Positions 11,870-23,675 of a stretch of 64,000 bases of DNA are shown piece after piece (the stretch's first letter is position 1; every line of letters begins with the position of its first letter). This stretch comes from Bagarius yarrelli (taxonomy: Eukaryota; Chordata; Actinopteri; Siluriformes; Sisoridae). The DNA lies in contig VCAZ01000041.1 in assembly GCA_005784505.1 (NCBI GenBank), forward strand, positions 147,501 to 211,500. The letters run 5' to 3'. The position numbers were made by a program, and so were the translations under genes. The notes below the pieces were generated by a model. The model saw nothing but the letters and a program-made list of their open reading frames with translations, did no database searches and had not been told where the DNA came from.

Positions 11870-12070
11870 GGCATCATTTCATGCAGTGACTATATGATAG
11901 GAACAAAAGCCTCACCTCCTTTGATGGACCTGACAGGCACAAAAGTCTGATGGTCTTTTAGACAATGCCTCTTTTACTGGGACTGATGGCACCAAGGCCA
12001 CACCTTTTCAATAGATCTGACACTTATAAACACCAGAACTTTTACACTAGGATTATACCTGGGGTATCAT
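11870..12070. repeat. Highly decayed copies of the 72-bp minisatellite
   Basis: Phrases such as CTCACCTCCTTTGATGGACCTGACAGG and GCCACACCTTTTCAATAGATCTGACA echo the 72-bp unit beyond the hAT insertion. The period is no longer regular. Confidence 0.4.
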
Positions 12071-12089
12071 TATGTAGAGCACTGGATCT

Positions 12090-13080
12090 GGTATTTAGGA
12101 ATCCACCGCTGATTTGCTGAATGTGTCAAAATGGCCTTTTGGCGTTACCCTCATTCTGACTAGTCCTTATAATTGCAACCATATAATGAATTTGTTCCTG
12201 CTGTAAATGGGGAACTGTTACATTCCAAGTAAATTCACACCTATCTATTCTTTTGTCTAGGTGATTTATATCTCTCAGGGGGGAAGAACAGACTGACTCT
12301 GAAGTCTACCTGACCCATCTTCACACACTCTTTCTTTCTCTTAGACTCCTGCACTCTCAATCCTAAACTTTCCACAGTGACAAGCTCTCCTTCACACTTC
12401 AAGGTAAAGCACAAAACATGGCCAAGAGACGAGCCGGGACACTTGAGGGTTCTTATCTCTGTAACACGGAGATCGACATTATATATAAAAAAGACAGAAG
12501 ACAGACTATCTGCATTTCTTATTGCCTGGTGATGGATTTCTGCCAGTTAATAATTTACACACTTTCTCACTATTCTTTTTTTTCGAACTTGAACTCATCT
12601 CCAAAGTAGTGCCTTTCAGTTAAAGCTAAAACCCCCTAAAAACACTTTTTCCATAACACACCAGAAAACCTAGCATGTAAACTCTTAATTGACAAAACAA
12701 TTGGATTCACACCAAACAAATGTACAAACAAACAAAATTCCCACAATGCCTTTCCACAGGCTGCTGGATTGACCTGGATCAGGAACACACAAACAAGTGG
12801 CTTGTGCCAGCGGATAAAAACAGCTCCAAAAGACCCCACCTGAGAGTTTAGCCATCAATTACCAGCTTTAAAAGATTGATGAACTATAAAAAAGCTCATA
12901 CACCCCTCTGGAAAATGCTTGCTAGTTTTATTAATTTATTTATCTGTTTGTCTGTTTATTTGTCAAAAGAGTTACAAGCATAAATGAAAATAGATTAAAC
13001 TTGATAATAGATAATAAACTTTAAAATAGATAATAAAACCTGCCCTGGAACACTGTATTGCTTGCCGGAATGCTTTAAGT
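12090..13080. other. Intergenic stretch with one exon-like segment
   Basis: No coding gene recognised. A 59-base segment at 12345-12403 (plus strand) is bounded by a TTTCTTTCTCTTAG acceptor-like tract and a CAAG|GTAAAG donor-like site. No coding identity is visible. Confidence 0.3.
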
Positions 13081-13084
13081 CTGG

Positions 13085-14345
13085 TACAGTCGGTCATGTA
13101 AAGTTATGACCTTACATAACATATGACCTTATATAACAGTCTCCCATAACACTGTTTGGTAACATATTGTCCTGTAGCACAGTTTCCTCTTACAATGTTC
13201 TCTAACATGGTGTTCTGTAACACAGTGTCCTGTAACACTATTCTGTAACACAGTGTCCTGTAACACTGTTCGGTAGCCTGGTATCCTGTAACACTATTCT
13301 GTAATGCAGTGTCCTGTAACACAGTGTCCTGTAACTTTATTCTATAACGCGGTGTCCTATAACACTATTATGTAACACAGTGTCCTGTAACTTTATTTTA
13401 TAATGCGGTGTCCTGTAACACTATTCTGTAACACAGTGTCCTGAAACATCGTTCTGTAACACAGTGTCCTGTAACACTATTCTGTAACACAGTGTCCTGT
13501 AACACAGTGTCCCCTGTTCTGTAACGCTGTTCTATAACACTGTGACTTTTAATTTTCAGGTCATTAACATTATGTGCTGTAACACTTTGTTCTGTGACTC
13601 TCCACTCACATCTCATATGCTTTTTCCTTCTGACTGTGTGTTTTGTAAGGCTCTGTTCTGTAACATTTCATGAAATCTTATTTCGTAACACAGTGTCCAG
13701 TAATGCCCTGTTGTGTAAGACTGCACCGTAACCCTGTCCGGTAACAGACTTCTGTGCCACTTTGTTCTGCAATGCATGGTTATGTATGTCCTATAATTTT
13801 CTGCTCTGTAACACTGTCCTATGATGCTCTGTTTTGTGACAGTATATACTGTAACAATCTGTTCTGTAACATTGTGTCCTGTAATGTTTTGTTCTGGAAT
13901 ACTGTAGACTCTTTGTTCGTTAACACTTTGTGCTGTAATACTTTGTTAGCAGACACACTAATGTGTCTCTATAACACTGTCTTTTAGCACTATGTTTTGC
14001 ACCACTGTGTCCTGTAACACTCATACGTAACGCCATCTCCTAACAGTTTATCTCTAACACAACTGACTGAATGTTCTGCAGTCATTTGTTCTATATTTCT
14101 GTAAGACCACATTGTTTAGCATTCCTTTCTGTAACATTATGTTTTGTAACACCAGTTCCTGTAACGCTCCATCTTGTGTGACACTTTCGTAATGCTGTGT
14201 CATGTAAGACCATGTCCTTTAACACTGTTTTCTGTAATGTTCTAATCTGTAATGCTCTGTTCTGTGTTCAATACAACCGGTTTATGTAACACTCTGGTTT
14301 AAAAAACACTGTAACCTGTAACACACTGTTATGCTAATGTAACAG
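13085..14345. repeat. Diffuse CTGTAACAC tandem array
   Basis: Units alternate roughly as CTGTAACACAGTGTC (15 bases) and CTGTAACACTATT (13 bases). They are near-regular at about 13200-13520 and progressively diverged outward. Minus-strand open frames of 72 codons here simply repeat the unit. Confidence 0.9.
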
Positions 14346-14379
14346 TTATTTTTGTACAATACTTCCCTACTTCCTTTAA

Positions 14380-14480
14380 GTCTTCCTTTATTAAAACCTT
14401 TTCTCCACCTGCCATTCTTCCTTTTTCTTCCTTTCTTTTTGTCTTCGTTTCTTTCCTTCCTCTCTTCCTTTGCGTTAGAG
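14380..14480. repeat. Polypyrimidine (CTTT/CTTC) tract
   Basis: Degenerate TTCCTTTC-type sequence on the plus strand. The matching open frames on both strands are low complexity. Confidence 0.8.
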
Positions 14481-14579
14481 TCTGAGCATGACACTGACTT
14501 TCTGTCAGTTTTTTTTTTTTCAGCGAGTGTGTAGTTTATGTCTAGACTCCCCAGAAAGTCAAGGCTTCACTTACAGGAC

Positions 14580-14950
14580 GGTTGTAAAAGTAAGAAAAGA
14601 AGATGGACGGATGAAGGACGAGGAGGAGAGATGGCATGGAGTGTCAGTGACAAATAGAGCAGAGGAAAGGTGAACAGGGAGGTGACAGAGAGGAGCAGAG
14701 GGATGGAATAAGGATAGGTACAGAGGGGAAAAAATATACAGATAGAAAACAATCTGAGATGGATGAGTAAACTGGGAGAGGAAACCAGATGGGACAGATT
14801 GAGCGGCAGCAGAAAGAGAGAGAGAAAGACAGAGAGATTGAGGGGGAGACTGGGATTGAGGGGATCGAGGATGTCTATGGAGTAGAAATGAAGAATGGGG
14901 AGAGATGGTGATGAGGACAGGGAGAGTGGGGGCAGTTATAACTCAGCCAG
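14580..14950. repeat. Purine-rich degenerate (GA)-type stretch
   Basis: Rich in GAGAGA, GGGAGA and GATGG phrases, without a fixed period. Confidence 0.6.
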
Positions 14951-15095
14951 GCCCTCTCAGGGAAGGTCTTTAAATTACGCTCTGATGTGGACAGCTCGTC
15001 AATTGCGGGTCCAGGGCTCGGGCTCTAGAGCCGTGCTGTGCTCGTTTCATTAGGACTCTCATGTCAGTTCCTGCCCCTAAATCTCAGCGCCCTTT
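14950..15095. other. Candidate conserved non-coding element
   Basis: GC-balanced unique sequence with no open frame, unlike the surrounding simple repeats. It ends at a (TTTA)n tract at about 15095-15112. Called by texture only. Confidence 0.2.
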
Positions 15096-15369
15096 ATTTA
15101 TTTATTTATTTATACACTTATTTATATAGTTACATTCTGTTTTGTGCTAGCCCCTTTCCTAAAGCTACCGAGGTGTAACAAGGAGTCAGACCCTGGGGCC
15201 GCAGGGTAATACAAGAGTTTATTCTCTGAAATCTCTGAAGTCTAGATAGAAACTGCTAAAGATTTTCCCGGAATGTTGGGCAATTGCGTCCATAATCATA
15301 AATAATATGTTAATAACAGATGACTGTTAATAGATTTGGAGAAAGAAGACAAGGAGATTAGATGTATTA

Positions 15370-15520
15370 CCAATTAGCATTAGCAGTTAGCGTTGTAGAC
15401 AAAGGAAACGACTTTAAAGGTTAGCCATGGAAACCTAGGAGTACACAAAGAAAGACATTCAGATATTACAACATTAACGCCAGACAAAGACAGACTGGAA
15501 CATAGGGGTATACACACACT
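15370..15520. repeat. 150-bp repeat, copy 1
   Basis: Shares CAATTAGCATT, GGTTAGCCATGGAAA, CTAGGAGTACACAA, ATTACAACAT and AACGCCAGAC with 16687-16845 in the same order and orientation. The element type is not recognised. Confidence 0.7.
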
Positions 15521-15699
15521 ACACACACTGACTGATGCTGGAGAGACAAGCAACACCCAAAAACAATAGTGAAACAAATGACATGATGAACAAACAAAAA
15601 GAACATGGCTAGGTAAATAAACAAAGAAACAAACAGTTCTGATGCCATCTGGTGGTCTGGAGGGGACTTCATCCATCAATGTTCTGGTGATTTTTAAAA

Positions 15700-16385
15700 A
15701 AAAATTATTATTATTATTGTATTTTTAGATTTTAAAATAAAATAGATACTTCTAGAAATGTAAAATACAGTAGCCAGAAGCTTCTGAGTTTAAATTTTAG
15801 GACAAATTTTGAGACTTTGATCACAGACATTGGACATTTCAGGATGATGCTTAGCGCTAATAAAAGATATATAAATGTATAAAATATACACAATCTTAGG
15901 CGAAAGGTTTGAACCAGTTCAGTTTAACGAAGAAGATGATTTATGAAATTTTCTTTAGTCCATTATTCCGTTAATGTTCCTTTGGTAGATGTTCACCAAA
16001 TGGTTTGGGAACCTAACCTTTCACCTATTTAAAAAAAATACTTTATGTTAAAATAATGTTTTAAATATATGAGGTTATGAAGGGTGCCAATATTTCTGCA
16101 GGTGTCTGTATAAATGATGCTATTTCTAGGTCTTTCTGCCATATCAGCAGGTTTAGCACATCCTGTTAGCTTTGCTAAGGACCAATGATCTGAAGGTGTC
16201 CATAAGCGGAGGATTTTTCTTCTCTATGATGGTTATGGGTTACGGCGTATCAGCAGGTTTTTACCGAATCTCCGTAATGAAGACTGCAATTTTATCTGAT
16301 GGATAATTGCATCAAAAGAACACAGGGTCATGTGATGTGCTGGTCTGTTTCACAAAACTGTCATGTAGAACATTCTGTTTTCCTG
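15700..16385. other. AT-rich intergenic stretch
   Basis: No gene or known element seen. A short ATT tract lies at 15702-15718. Confidence 0.4.
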
Positions 16386-16387
16386 TA

Positions 16388-16390
<3 letters not shown>

Positions 16391-16445
<55 letters not shown>
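16391..16445. repeat. (CA)n microsatellite
   Basis: About 27 uninterrupted CA units. Confidence 0.99.
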
Positions 16446-16446
<1 letters not shown>

Positions 16447-16509
16447 GAGACAGTGTATGTAACAGTAACATTTTAAAGAAATTTAAAGATTTATGCCAAC
16501 CCTGATATA

Positions 16510-17090
16510 ATTTCTTTCTTTATCTTCTTTCTCCTTTTCTTGTTTACTTTTCTTTCTGAGCAAAATGTTGTAAATGATTTGTTGCTTTTTTCTTTCTTTC
16601 TTTTTTAGCTTTTTCATTTTTTTTTTCTTTCATTCTTGATTTTTTTCTTTCTTTCTTTTCTTACTTTTTCTTTCCTTCCTTCCTTCAATTAGCATTGGAA
16701 GTTAGCACTGTACACAACCTAAGGAAGACGAAGGAAACAACCTTGAAGGTTAGCCTTGGAAAGCTAGGAGTGCACAATTAAGACATTACAACATCACAAC
16801 AATAACATCAACGCCAGACGAAAACAGAAACACACGGGTATATACACTTCTTCCTTTCTTTTCTTCTCTCCTTCCTTCCTTCCATTTTTTTCTGTTTTTC
16901 TTTTACTCGTTTTTCATTCTCTTTTTTTCTCCTTTCTTTCTGTTTTCTCTTCTTTCTTCCTTCCTTCAATTTCTTTCTTTTTCCCTCCTTCCTTCCTTCC
17001 TTCCTTCGTTGCATTTTTTTCTTTTTTTCTTTTTTTTCTTTCTCTTTTCTCTCCTTTCTTCCTTCCTTTCTTCCAATCTTGCTTACTTTA
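16510..17090. repeat. Long polypyrimidine tract interrupted by a 150-bp repeat
   Basis: TTTC/TTCC-rich DNA runs from about 16510 to 16685 and 16848 to 17090. The interval 16687-16845 is copy 2 of the repeat at 15370. The flanking open frames are low-complexity Lys/Glu or Phe/Ser strings. Confidence 0.85.
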
Positions 17091-17329
17091 TTTGTTATCT
17101 ATATTTCTTATATCTTGATTTTCCTGATTTAAAGTTTAGGACTAAAGTCAGGAGAATAATGAAGGACCTCAGCCATCAGACAGCAGGAGAACAGCAGTGT
17201 TTCTGGTTTGTGAACTTTAGGGACATTCGAAGAGAAGATGGCATGGAGAAGTTTGCGTTGCATCTGTAATGATCTCAGCTGTTTAGCTAAATTACAAGCT
17301 ACTCAGGAGCTCCCGGATCCTTTTACATT

Positions 17330-17512
17330 TCCGGCTTTTATCAGACTTCCTTATCCAGAGCGACTTCCCCTTTTTTTATTGAATTGAGCAGTTGAGGGTT
17401 AAAGGGCCTTGATCAAGGGCCTTGCCATCATTGACAGCTTGGTTGTGCTGGGAATTAAACTCACAATCTTACAGTCAGTATTTTCACACTGTAACCATAA
17501 GGTTACCTGAGG
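17330..17512 (-). repeat. SINE-like repeat, family A
   Basis: Contains CTTCCTTATCCAGAGCGACT, GGTTAAAGGGCCTTGATCAAGG and an inverted box B region GGGAATTAAACTC. It ends near GTAACCATAAGG. Confidence 0.7.
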
Positions 17513-17514
17513 TC

Positions 17515-18017
17515 TAAGAATAAGAATGAGATTCCTGCAGGCCATTCAGACCCTCAAACTGGATAGCACCCCGGGCTAAATCTCAGATTCTTTTGAACAA
17601 CTACCCCATCCCTTTCATGTCTGTATCTGTGTCTGTATCTGTGCCCAGTCTGCCATGGCTCTGTGCCATTCCTCATAGTTCGGAGCTGTAAGAAACAGAA
17701 AGCTGTCGGACAAATGACTCATAAACATCTTTCAATTCTTCTCATGTTTTTTTTTTTTGTGCATATTTTCCATTTCAATTACTTTAAAATTGTTCCTGCC
17801 AGTTGGATTCTGTGAGATCCAGAAGATAAATGAGATAAAATTTGTTCAGTAAATGACTTTCAGTCCTTTAGATAGATAAAAACATTCCCCTGATACCACC
17901 TTCCATTACAAACCACCGTTTATTTTAACTCCTGCTCTAATTTCACCTTTCCATTAAACACATATCTATATTTAAATACTGACTTTTACAGGATCACATT
18001 GGTCATTTCTACATTTA
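17515..18017. other. Intergenic stretch, no gene seen
   Basis: No recognisable gene or repeat. A poly-T lies near 17746-17758. Confidence 0.4.
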
Positions 18018-18473
18018 ATATATTACCAAAAGTTTAGAAAGACCTTATTCACATCCCCACAGAACTGTTGGAAGCACAAAATCTTCTAAAAAGTTCTTGA
18101 AATTTTAACATTCCATTATTTCTTCACTCTATTTCAGTAAGACGATGTCCCTGTGCACAAACCCCCTGATCTCCATGAAGACATGCTGTGTTCTGGATGT
18201 TTTAGAGTAGAAGAACTCTCATGTCCTGTACAGAGTCCTGATTCTGACCCTGACTGAACCCCAGACCTCCTTACTATTACATCATCAGAGTCATGATCTC
18301 ACTAATATTATTGGAACTGAATGATCAAATCCACACAGTCTAGTGGAAAACCTGCCCAAAAGTCTGGAGGTAATTGAAGGAGGAAAAGTGAGACTAAGAT
18401 CTGGAATATGATGATACAAAAAATACACACATGGATGTGATTGCCAGTTGTTGCAGTACTGTGTGTATATAAT
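18018..18473 (+). mobile_element. Tc1-derived non-autonomous element, near full length
   Basis: Begins ATTACCAAAAGTTTAGAAAG and ends near TTGCAGTACTGTGTGTA. The segment GACGATGTCCCTGTGCACAAA corresponds to the Tc1 transposase DDVPVHK region, followed by frames decayed by stops. Confidence 0.75.
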
Positions 18474-18584
18474 GTAATATATATTTACATTATATATTTA
18501 TATAATACTAATCAATATAAAAATGCTTGCTTAGATTTCTATCGTCATTATTTGTCAACCCTGACCTCCTGCACAGTAAAAAAG

Positions 18585-18990
18585 GAAGTGGTAGCCCAGT
18601 GGTTAAAGTGATCGACTGCTAACTGGCAGATTCAGTTCTAAATGTAAATGTCTTTATATGCCACATAAACTCTACAGCACAAATTTGTTCTTTACATTTC
18701 CCATCTTAGACAGTTGGGGGTCAGAGCGCAGGGTCAGCTATGATACAGTGCCCCCTGGAGCAGGAAGGGTTAAGGATCTTACTCAAGGACCAAACAGTGA
18801 CAGACTGGCGGCAGTGAGGCTTGAACCCAAGTCTTTCTGGTATTCCAGTCAACAACTTAGCATTTAAGCGACCGCTGCTACCAAGTTACCACTGAGCCCC
18901 CAATTAATCAGTTGTATAAAAGAGATAAATGAGATAAAAGTCGCTCTGAATAAGGACGTCTTCCAAATGCTGTAAATGATGTAAACGAGT
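18585..18990 (+). repeat. Family A SINE interrupted by a second SINE-like repeat
   Basis: A family A head lies at about 18585-18640 (GTGGTAGCCCAGTGGTTAAAGT). The matching middle and tail resume at about 18870-18990 (AAGTTACCACTGAGCC, then GTCGCTCTGAATAAGG). Between them is a different repeat with CAGGGTCAGCTATGATACAG and TGAGGCTTGAACCCAAG. A related copy of that insert lies at 51885-52020. Confidence 0.6.
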
Positions 18991-19354
18991 GAAACTCAGC
19001 CTCGATTCTCTGATTAGACATCAATGAGGGATTAGTAGCATTAGCGGCAAAGCTCAAAGTGCTGACTAAAAAACATGGATTTAAATTCATATATTTATTA
19101 TGTACTCTATTTGCATAAACTTTTAAAGTGACATTGCTACATTAAATTGGAAGCATGAATAACTTAGATGATTTTATCCAGTCAGAACTGTTCAGAATCT
19201 GCCAGAACTGGTTTTAACTGAATCAATGCTTCTTTAGCATTTGAAAAAAGAAAAGATATAATTTATGTACCACAAAGTACCACTTAATTAATATTAATTA
19301 CCATATTTGCCTAGAAAAATTTCAATCTACTGTAACAAACAATTGTTATTTGTC
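18991..19354. other. AT-rich intergenic stretch
   Basis: No gene or element recognised. Confidence 0.4.
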
Positions 19355-19482
19355 TGTATGTGACCCGGTAATGGATTGGTGACATGTTCAGGGTGACCCC
19401 TGCCTTTCACACAATGACAGTTAGGATAGTCTCCAGCAGATCCCTGTGACCCTAATTAGGAATAAGCGAGATGGACGGATAT
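19355..19482 (+). repeat. SINE-like repeat, family B, 3' part
   Basis: GTCTGTATGTGACCCGGTAATGG, CAGGGTGACCCCTGCCTTTC and CTCCAGCAGATCCCTGTGAC match the family B 3' half. It ends AATAAGCGAGATGGACGG. Confidence 0.75.
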
Positions 19483-19544
19483 AAAGTTGTTGGACACTCT
19501 CTTGGACCTTCCATTGAACTGCTAAATTGTGTTAAACTACAGCA

Positions 19545-19600
19545 CTTTACATTTACATCGTTTAGCAGACATTCTTGTCCAGAGTGACGTACAAAAGACT
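19545..19600 (-). repeat. SINE-like repeat, family A, tail fragment
   Basis: TTTAGCAGACATTCTTGTCCAGAGTGACGTACA is the reverse of the family A tail. Confidence 0.55.
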
Positions 19601-19604
19601 TATC

Positions 19605-20530
19605 ACCAAACAGCTTAAAACTGGTACACCAAAACAAAGCCAAAACAAACTAACTATAAAATGTCTTGCAAAAAAAGTCCATGTGTCCAACAACCTACAA
19701 ACAAACTACGAAAATAAACCCTGGATTTAATAACTAGTTTAGTCCTGGATTTATAATCTTTATGATCCCAGTTGTTTCTTTGAGCACTCTGTGGAACTTT
19801 CTTCACCCTTTTTGTCTTCATAACCGAGCAGAAATGAATATGTTTACAACCATATTTAATTACAAAATAAACTGCGGAATAAAAACCAATTAACAAATCA
19901 ACTGAAACTATTCATTTCACACTAATTTGGACCTGACAAACAAACTAATAGGCATGCAGGAGTAATAATACTACTACTAATAATAATCTAATGTGCTATT
20001 CTTATGTAATTAGGGGTATTTAACTATCCATATCAAACAATACAGAATGCCAGTGTACATGTTTGTGTGTGTATGTGTGTGTGTGGTGCACTGCTAAGAT
20101 CCTGACCAGGGCCGTTTGCACTTATTTAATAAATGTATAATAATTGTATCAATATAGAATTCATAATTCACCATCATAAATGCACTTTGTATACGGAACA
20201 CATCCTGTACGTATCGCCACATTCCTAAAGATACTCACTATCCAGTCTATATCATGATGATCACCCAGGTCTATAATTTTTTATCCGTCATTCCAGTGTT
20301 AACACACATTTAATTAGCTCTGCCCTTCTGAAGATCTGAGTGGCCACATGTGGCATGAATCACCGTTGATAGCTGTCCATCAGCGGGTCAGTCAATAAGT
20401 GCCAGTCAGTGTTCTTGGTGAGAACCAAACTTGAGTGGCAATGATAGAAATAATGAAGTTATAAATAAACAGTGTTACTAACGGTGTTACTTGTTTCAGT
20501 AATGTGTGGTCAAACAAATTTCCCTTGTTA
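19605..20530. other. Intergenic stretch, no gene seen
   Basis: AT-rich, with a short GT tract near 20063-20084. No recognisable gene. Confidence 0.4.
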
Positions 20531-20534
20531 CAAC

Positions 20535-20740
20535 ACCATTTACATTTACAGCATTTGACAGATGTCCTTATCCAGAGCGACTTACATTTGTCTCATTTAT
20601 ACACCTGGGCAATTGGGGGTTAAGGTCCTTGCTCAGTGGCCCAGCAGTGGTGGCTTGGTGACACTGGGAATCAAACCCACAATCTTCGGGTTTGTAGTCC
20701 AACACATTAACCATGAGCCACCACTTCCCCCCATTAGCGT
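20535..20740 (-). repeat. SINE-like repeat, family A, near complete
   Basis: Tail CAGATGTCCTTATCCAGAGC, middle GGCCCAGCAGTGGTGGCTTG, inverted box B GGGAATCAAACCC, and head end CCAACACATTAACCATGAGCC are all present in minus orientation. Confidence 0.8.
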
Positions 20741-21019
20741 CACTTATAGCATTTTTTATCTAAGTAAACCATCAGAGCAAACCATCGGACCTGCAAAGTT
20801 TTTTTTCCAGTGTGTGTGGTGGGACGGGACATATAACTGATGATGATTGGCTTAGGTGATTAAATTTCCATAATTTGCCAATGTAACGTCACACCATCAG
20901 GAGGGAGTGTTTTCGCTCCCTCTAATTCCTAATATGGCTGGCAAACAATCCTTTGTGAAGTATTGCCAGTTTTTATGTCTAATTGTCTCGTATAAGACTC
21001 TTTCCCTGGAGTTCTTTTT

Positions 21020-21145
21020 TTACAGCATTTGAAGCACTTCTTAATCCAGAGCGACTTTCATTTATCTCCTTTATACAACTGAGCAACTGGGGGTAAAGCG
21101 CCCTGCTCAGGGGCCCAACAGTGATGCAACTTAGTGATGCTTTCA
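21020..21145 (-). repeat. SINE-like repeat, family A, 3' half
   Basis: CACTTCTTAATCCAGAGCGACT and CGCCCTGCTCAGGGGCCCAAC in minus orientation. The head is missing. Confidence 0.65.
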
Positions 21146-21149
21146 CTTC

Positions 21150-22640
21150 CCTTTTGGATTACTGTTTCACCTGTTTGCCAATCAGACTGATTATTCTGAT
21201 TTTGACCTGTTTGCCTACGACCACAATTTTGATTGTTGCTTTGTGTTTTGGTTGTTGACCACAATAACCCTCTGCACATGGATTTTAGTCCTAGTTCAAC
21301 CTTGCCTCCATTACAGCCAGCCAAGGCCAAAGAGTAGAGCAGGTGTTTATACACAAGAATGCACACCAACACACTAACCACAACGGCACCTCCCAAAATC
21401 ACATACTTTAAAGTATGTACTACATTTAAGAAAGTATGTACTTCCCAACTCTTTAAAACGTCGGTTCTATATAGTACGTTTATGTCTAGTATGAATGAAA
21501 TTTGGATGTACTACAGGAGTCATAACGATGGCAAGTCCAATGAGTTTAAAGTCTCTCCATGTCGGTGGCAAGTAATTCTAATCTTATAAATGGCCTCACA
21601 TTGTCACATGACACCACAGCATTAAAATAGTCTACAATATTACAGAATACTAATTTATTCTATTTAGTGTCCATTTCATTCACTTATATAACATATAAGT
21701 AACATATATAATATTGAGAACTCAAAGTTATTTACTTTCATTTTTAATTTTTTACTTTCAATTTTAATTTTAATAATTAGTTTTATAGTGATTAATAATT
21801 AGTCAGTTTCACGCTGGTGAGTGCCAGTTAATTCGGAACTAGCATGATGCATGGTGGCATGAAGCCTGGCTGAAGCATTATGCACCCCTACGGCTTTTCT
21901 ATTACAAGAAATCCGCTATGAATTTATGTTCGTACACTTTCGGGCGCGCAATGTCAACATGTATAACTACCATTCCAGCTCGTACTGAGACAGAAAGAGT
22001 GGGTTTACGTCAGCCTTCATTCACCTGCCACTCAGGTCCAAGTGTCTATAAACTCATCTGATTCACCATGAAGGTCATTTTGAGCAAAATGCAGTTTTGG
22101 ATGCAGTCCTGTGCAAACTGTTGTGTTGGTGAAGGGATTTGAGTCTGTTTATTTGTAAACACTCAGGAAGTAGAAAGGACAAGAAAGCATAGAAATTTGA
22201 AAGGTCCAGTTTCTGAACAAAACCGAACTTTTTTCTTGAATACAAATAATAAACACATGGGCTTCTTTTTATTTAACAGGTATGACATTTCGAAAGAGAA
22301 GAGATATAAAAAATAAATTTATTCTTTTAAGTTTTCTTACCAATATAGAGGACAGTGAAGACAAAGTGTTTTGAATCAGGCAAAAGGCTATTTATTCATT
22401 TTGGAACCATCGAGCATCTTCCAAATATCACATTCCTTCAAGAAATGGTTGCATATAAAAAGTTCTAATCTTAAAGGCTGCCATTTCAGGATGCTGCGTA
22501 TCATCTCCCTTTAAAAAGCAAGTGAGCCTTTCGGACTAATTGGGAACATTTCTTTTACATCCTTAAATGAGTAGTTGCTACTAACTTGTACTAATCAGCA
22601 AGGGTGCCTAATTTACAGGCTAGATAGGTATAGTAGGGAA
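21150..22640. other. Intergenic stretch with possible decayed MITE
   Basis: AGTATGTACTACATTT, AGTATGTACTTCC and TAGTATGAATGAAATTTGGATGTACTAC (21411-21512) look like the end of a small inverted-repeat element, but I could not define both termini. No gene recognised. Confidence 0.3.
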
Positions 22641-22644
22641 CATG

Positions 22645-23160
22645 GAAAGTGGTGGCAGAGTGGTTATGGTGTTGGACTCCTAACCGGAAAGGTGTGGTTT
22701 TTGATTCTCAGCATCACCAGGTTACATAACGTTACGCCCTTATCCAGAGGCCCTAATCCATTACCGCTCTAGAAATGAATAACAACATAAACCCCTGTGC
22801 CACCACTTTCCACATCCCCCTCTATAACTATCTGGCCTGTAAAGAAGGCATCCCTGGTGATTATTAAAAGTTAGCAGAAACTACTAATTTTAATTTCATT
22901 GATGCAACTGTGAGCAATTGGGGCTTATGGGCCTTGCTCAGGGGGCTGGTACTTGGTGGTGCTGGGAATCGAACCCAGAACAATTAATTATAATTAGAAG
23001 TCCAACACCTTAACCACTGTGCTACCATTTTTCCAGGTTACCACTGCTGGGTTCATAAGCAAGGCCTCTAACTACAAATTGATCAGTTGTATAAATAAGA
23101 TAAAAATGTAAGTGGCGCTGGAGAAGGGTATCCCCAAATGCCAGAAGGGTTAATGTACAT
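22645..23160 (+). repeat. Family A SINE split by a 307-bp insertion with 9-bp duplication
   Basis: A plus-strand family A head (22645-22725, GTGGCAGAGTGGTTATGGTG) continues at 23033-23160 (CCACTGCTGGGTTCATAAGC, then GTAAGTGGCGCTGG). CCAGGTTAC occurs at 22717-22725 and again at 23033-23041, as expected for a target duplication. The insert contains a minus-strand family A copy (about 22885-23030, GCTGGGAATCGAACCC). Confidence 0.8.
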
Positions 23161-23670
23161 GGTCACTGGGTTAAAATCATTTAGCCATGGAAATTGTTGC
23201 TGGTTCTAAGATGTAAGATGCTCTCAGCTATATCATCTATAAAAACATAGCAAAGGTTAAATGCCTTGCCTTGCAAAGATGTAAGGACAGAGGGAGATTA
23301 TCTGAATAGATTTCCTGCTTAAAATAGTAGGTAAGATATTAGATACCACTGTAGCGTCTTTGGGTCTAGCTCCTCAAACTAAATCTACAATAGCAGCACC
23401 AGAAAAACACTGAAGCTTCTATAGCCTTAAATGGACCAGAAATCTGGTCCAATGGTCAATTTATAGGAATCCTTGGGGACCACTAAAATAAGGCAAGACG
23501 TCATCTGTACTACAGATATGTGTGTGACAGATATCTCAGCATACAGTACCGCACCACTGATAGCATCTCACTAGGGTCCTATAAGCATATTATTGCCTTT
23601 GTAATATCACTTTGGTGCACTGAATTATTCCTTCTTCTTCTTCTGTTATAAACATATAACTGATGTTGAC
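23161..23670. other. Intergenic stretch, no gene seen
   Basis: No recognisable gene. It may be part of the retroelement remnant that follows. Confidence 0.35.
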
Positions 23671-23675
23671 TTAAA

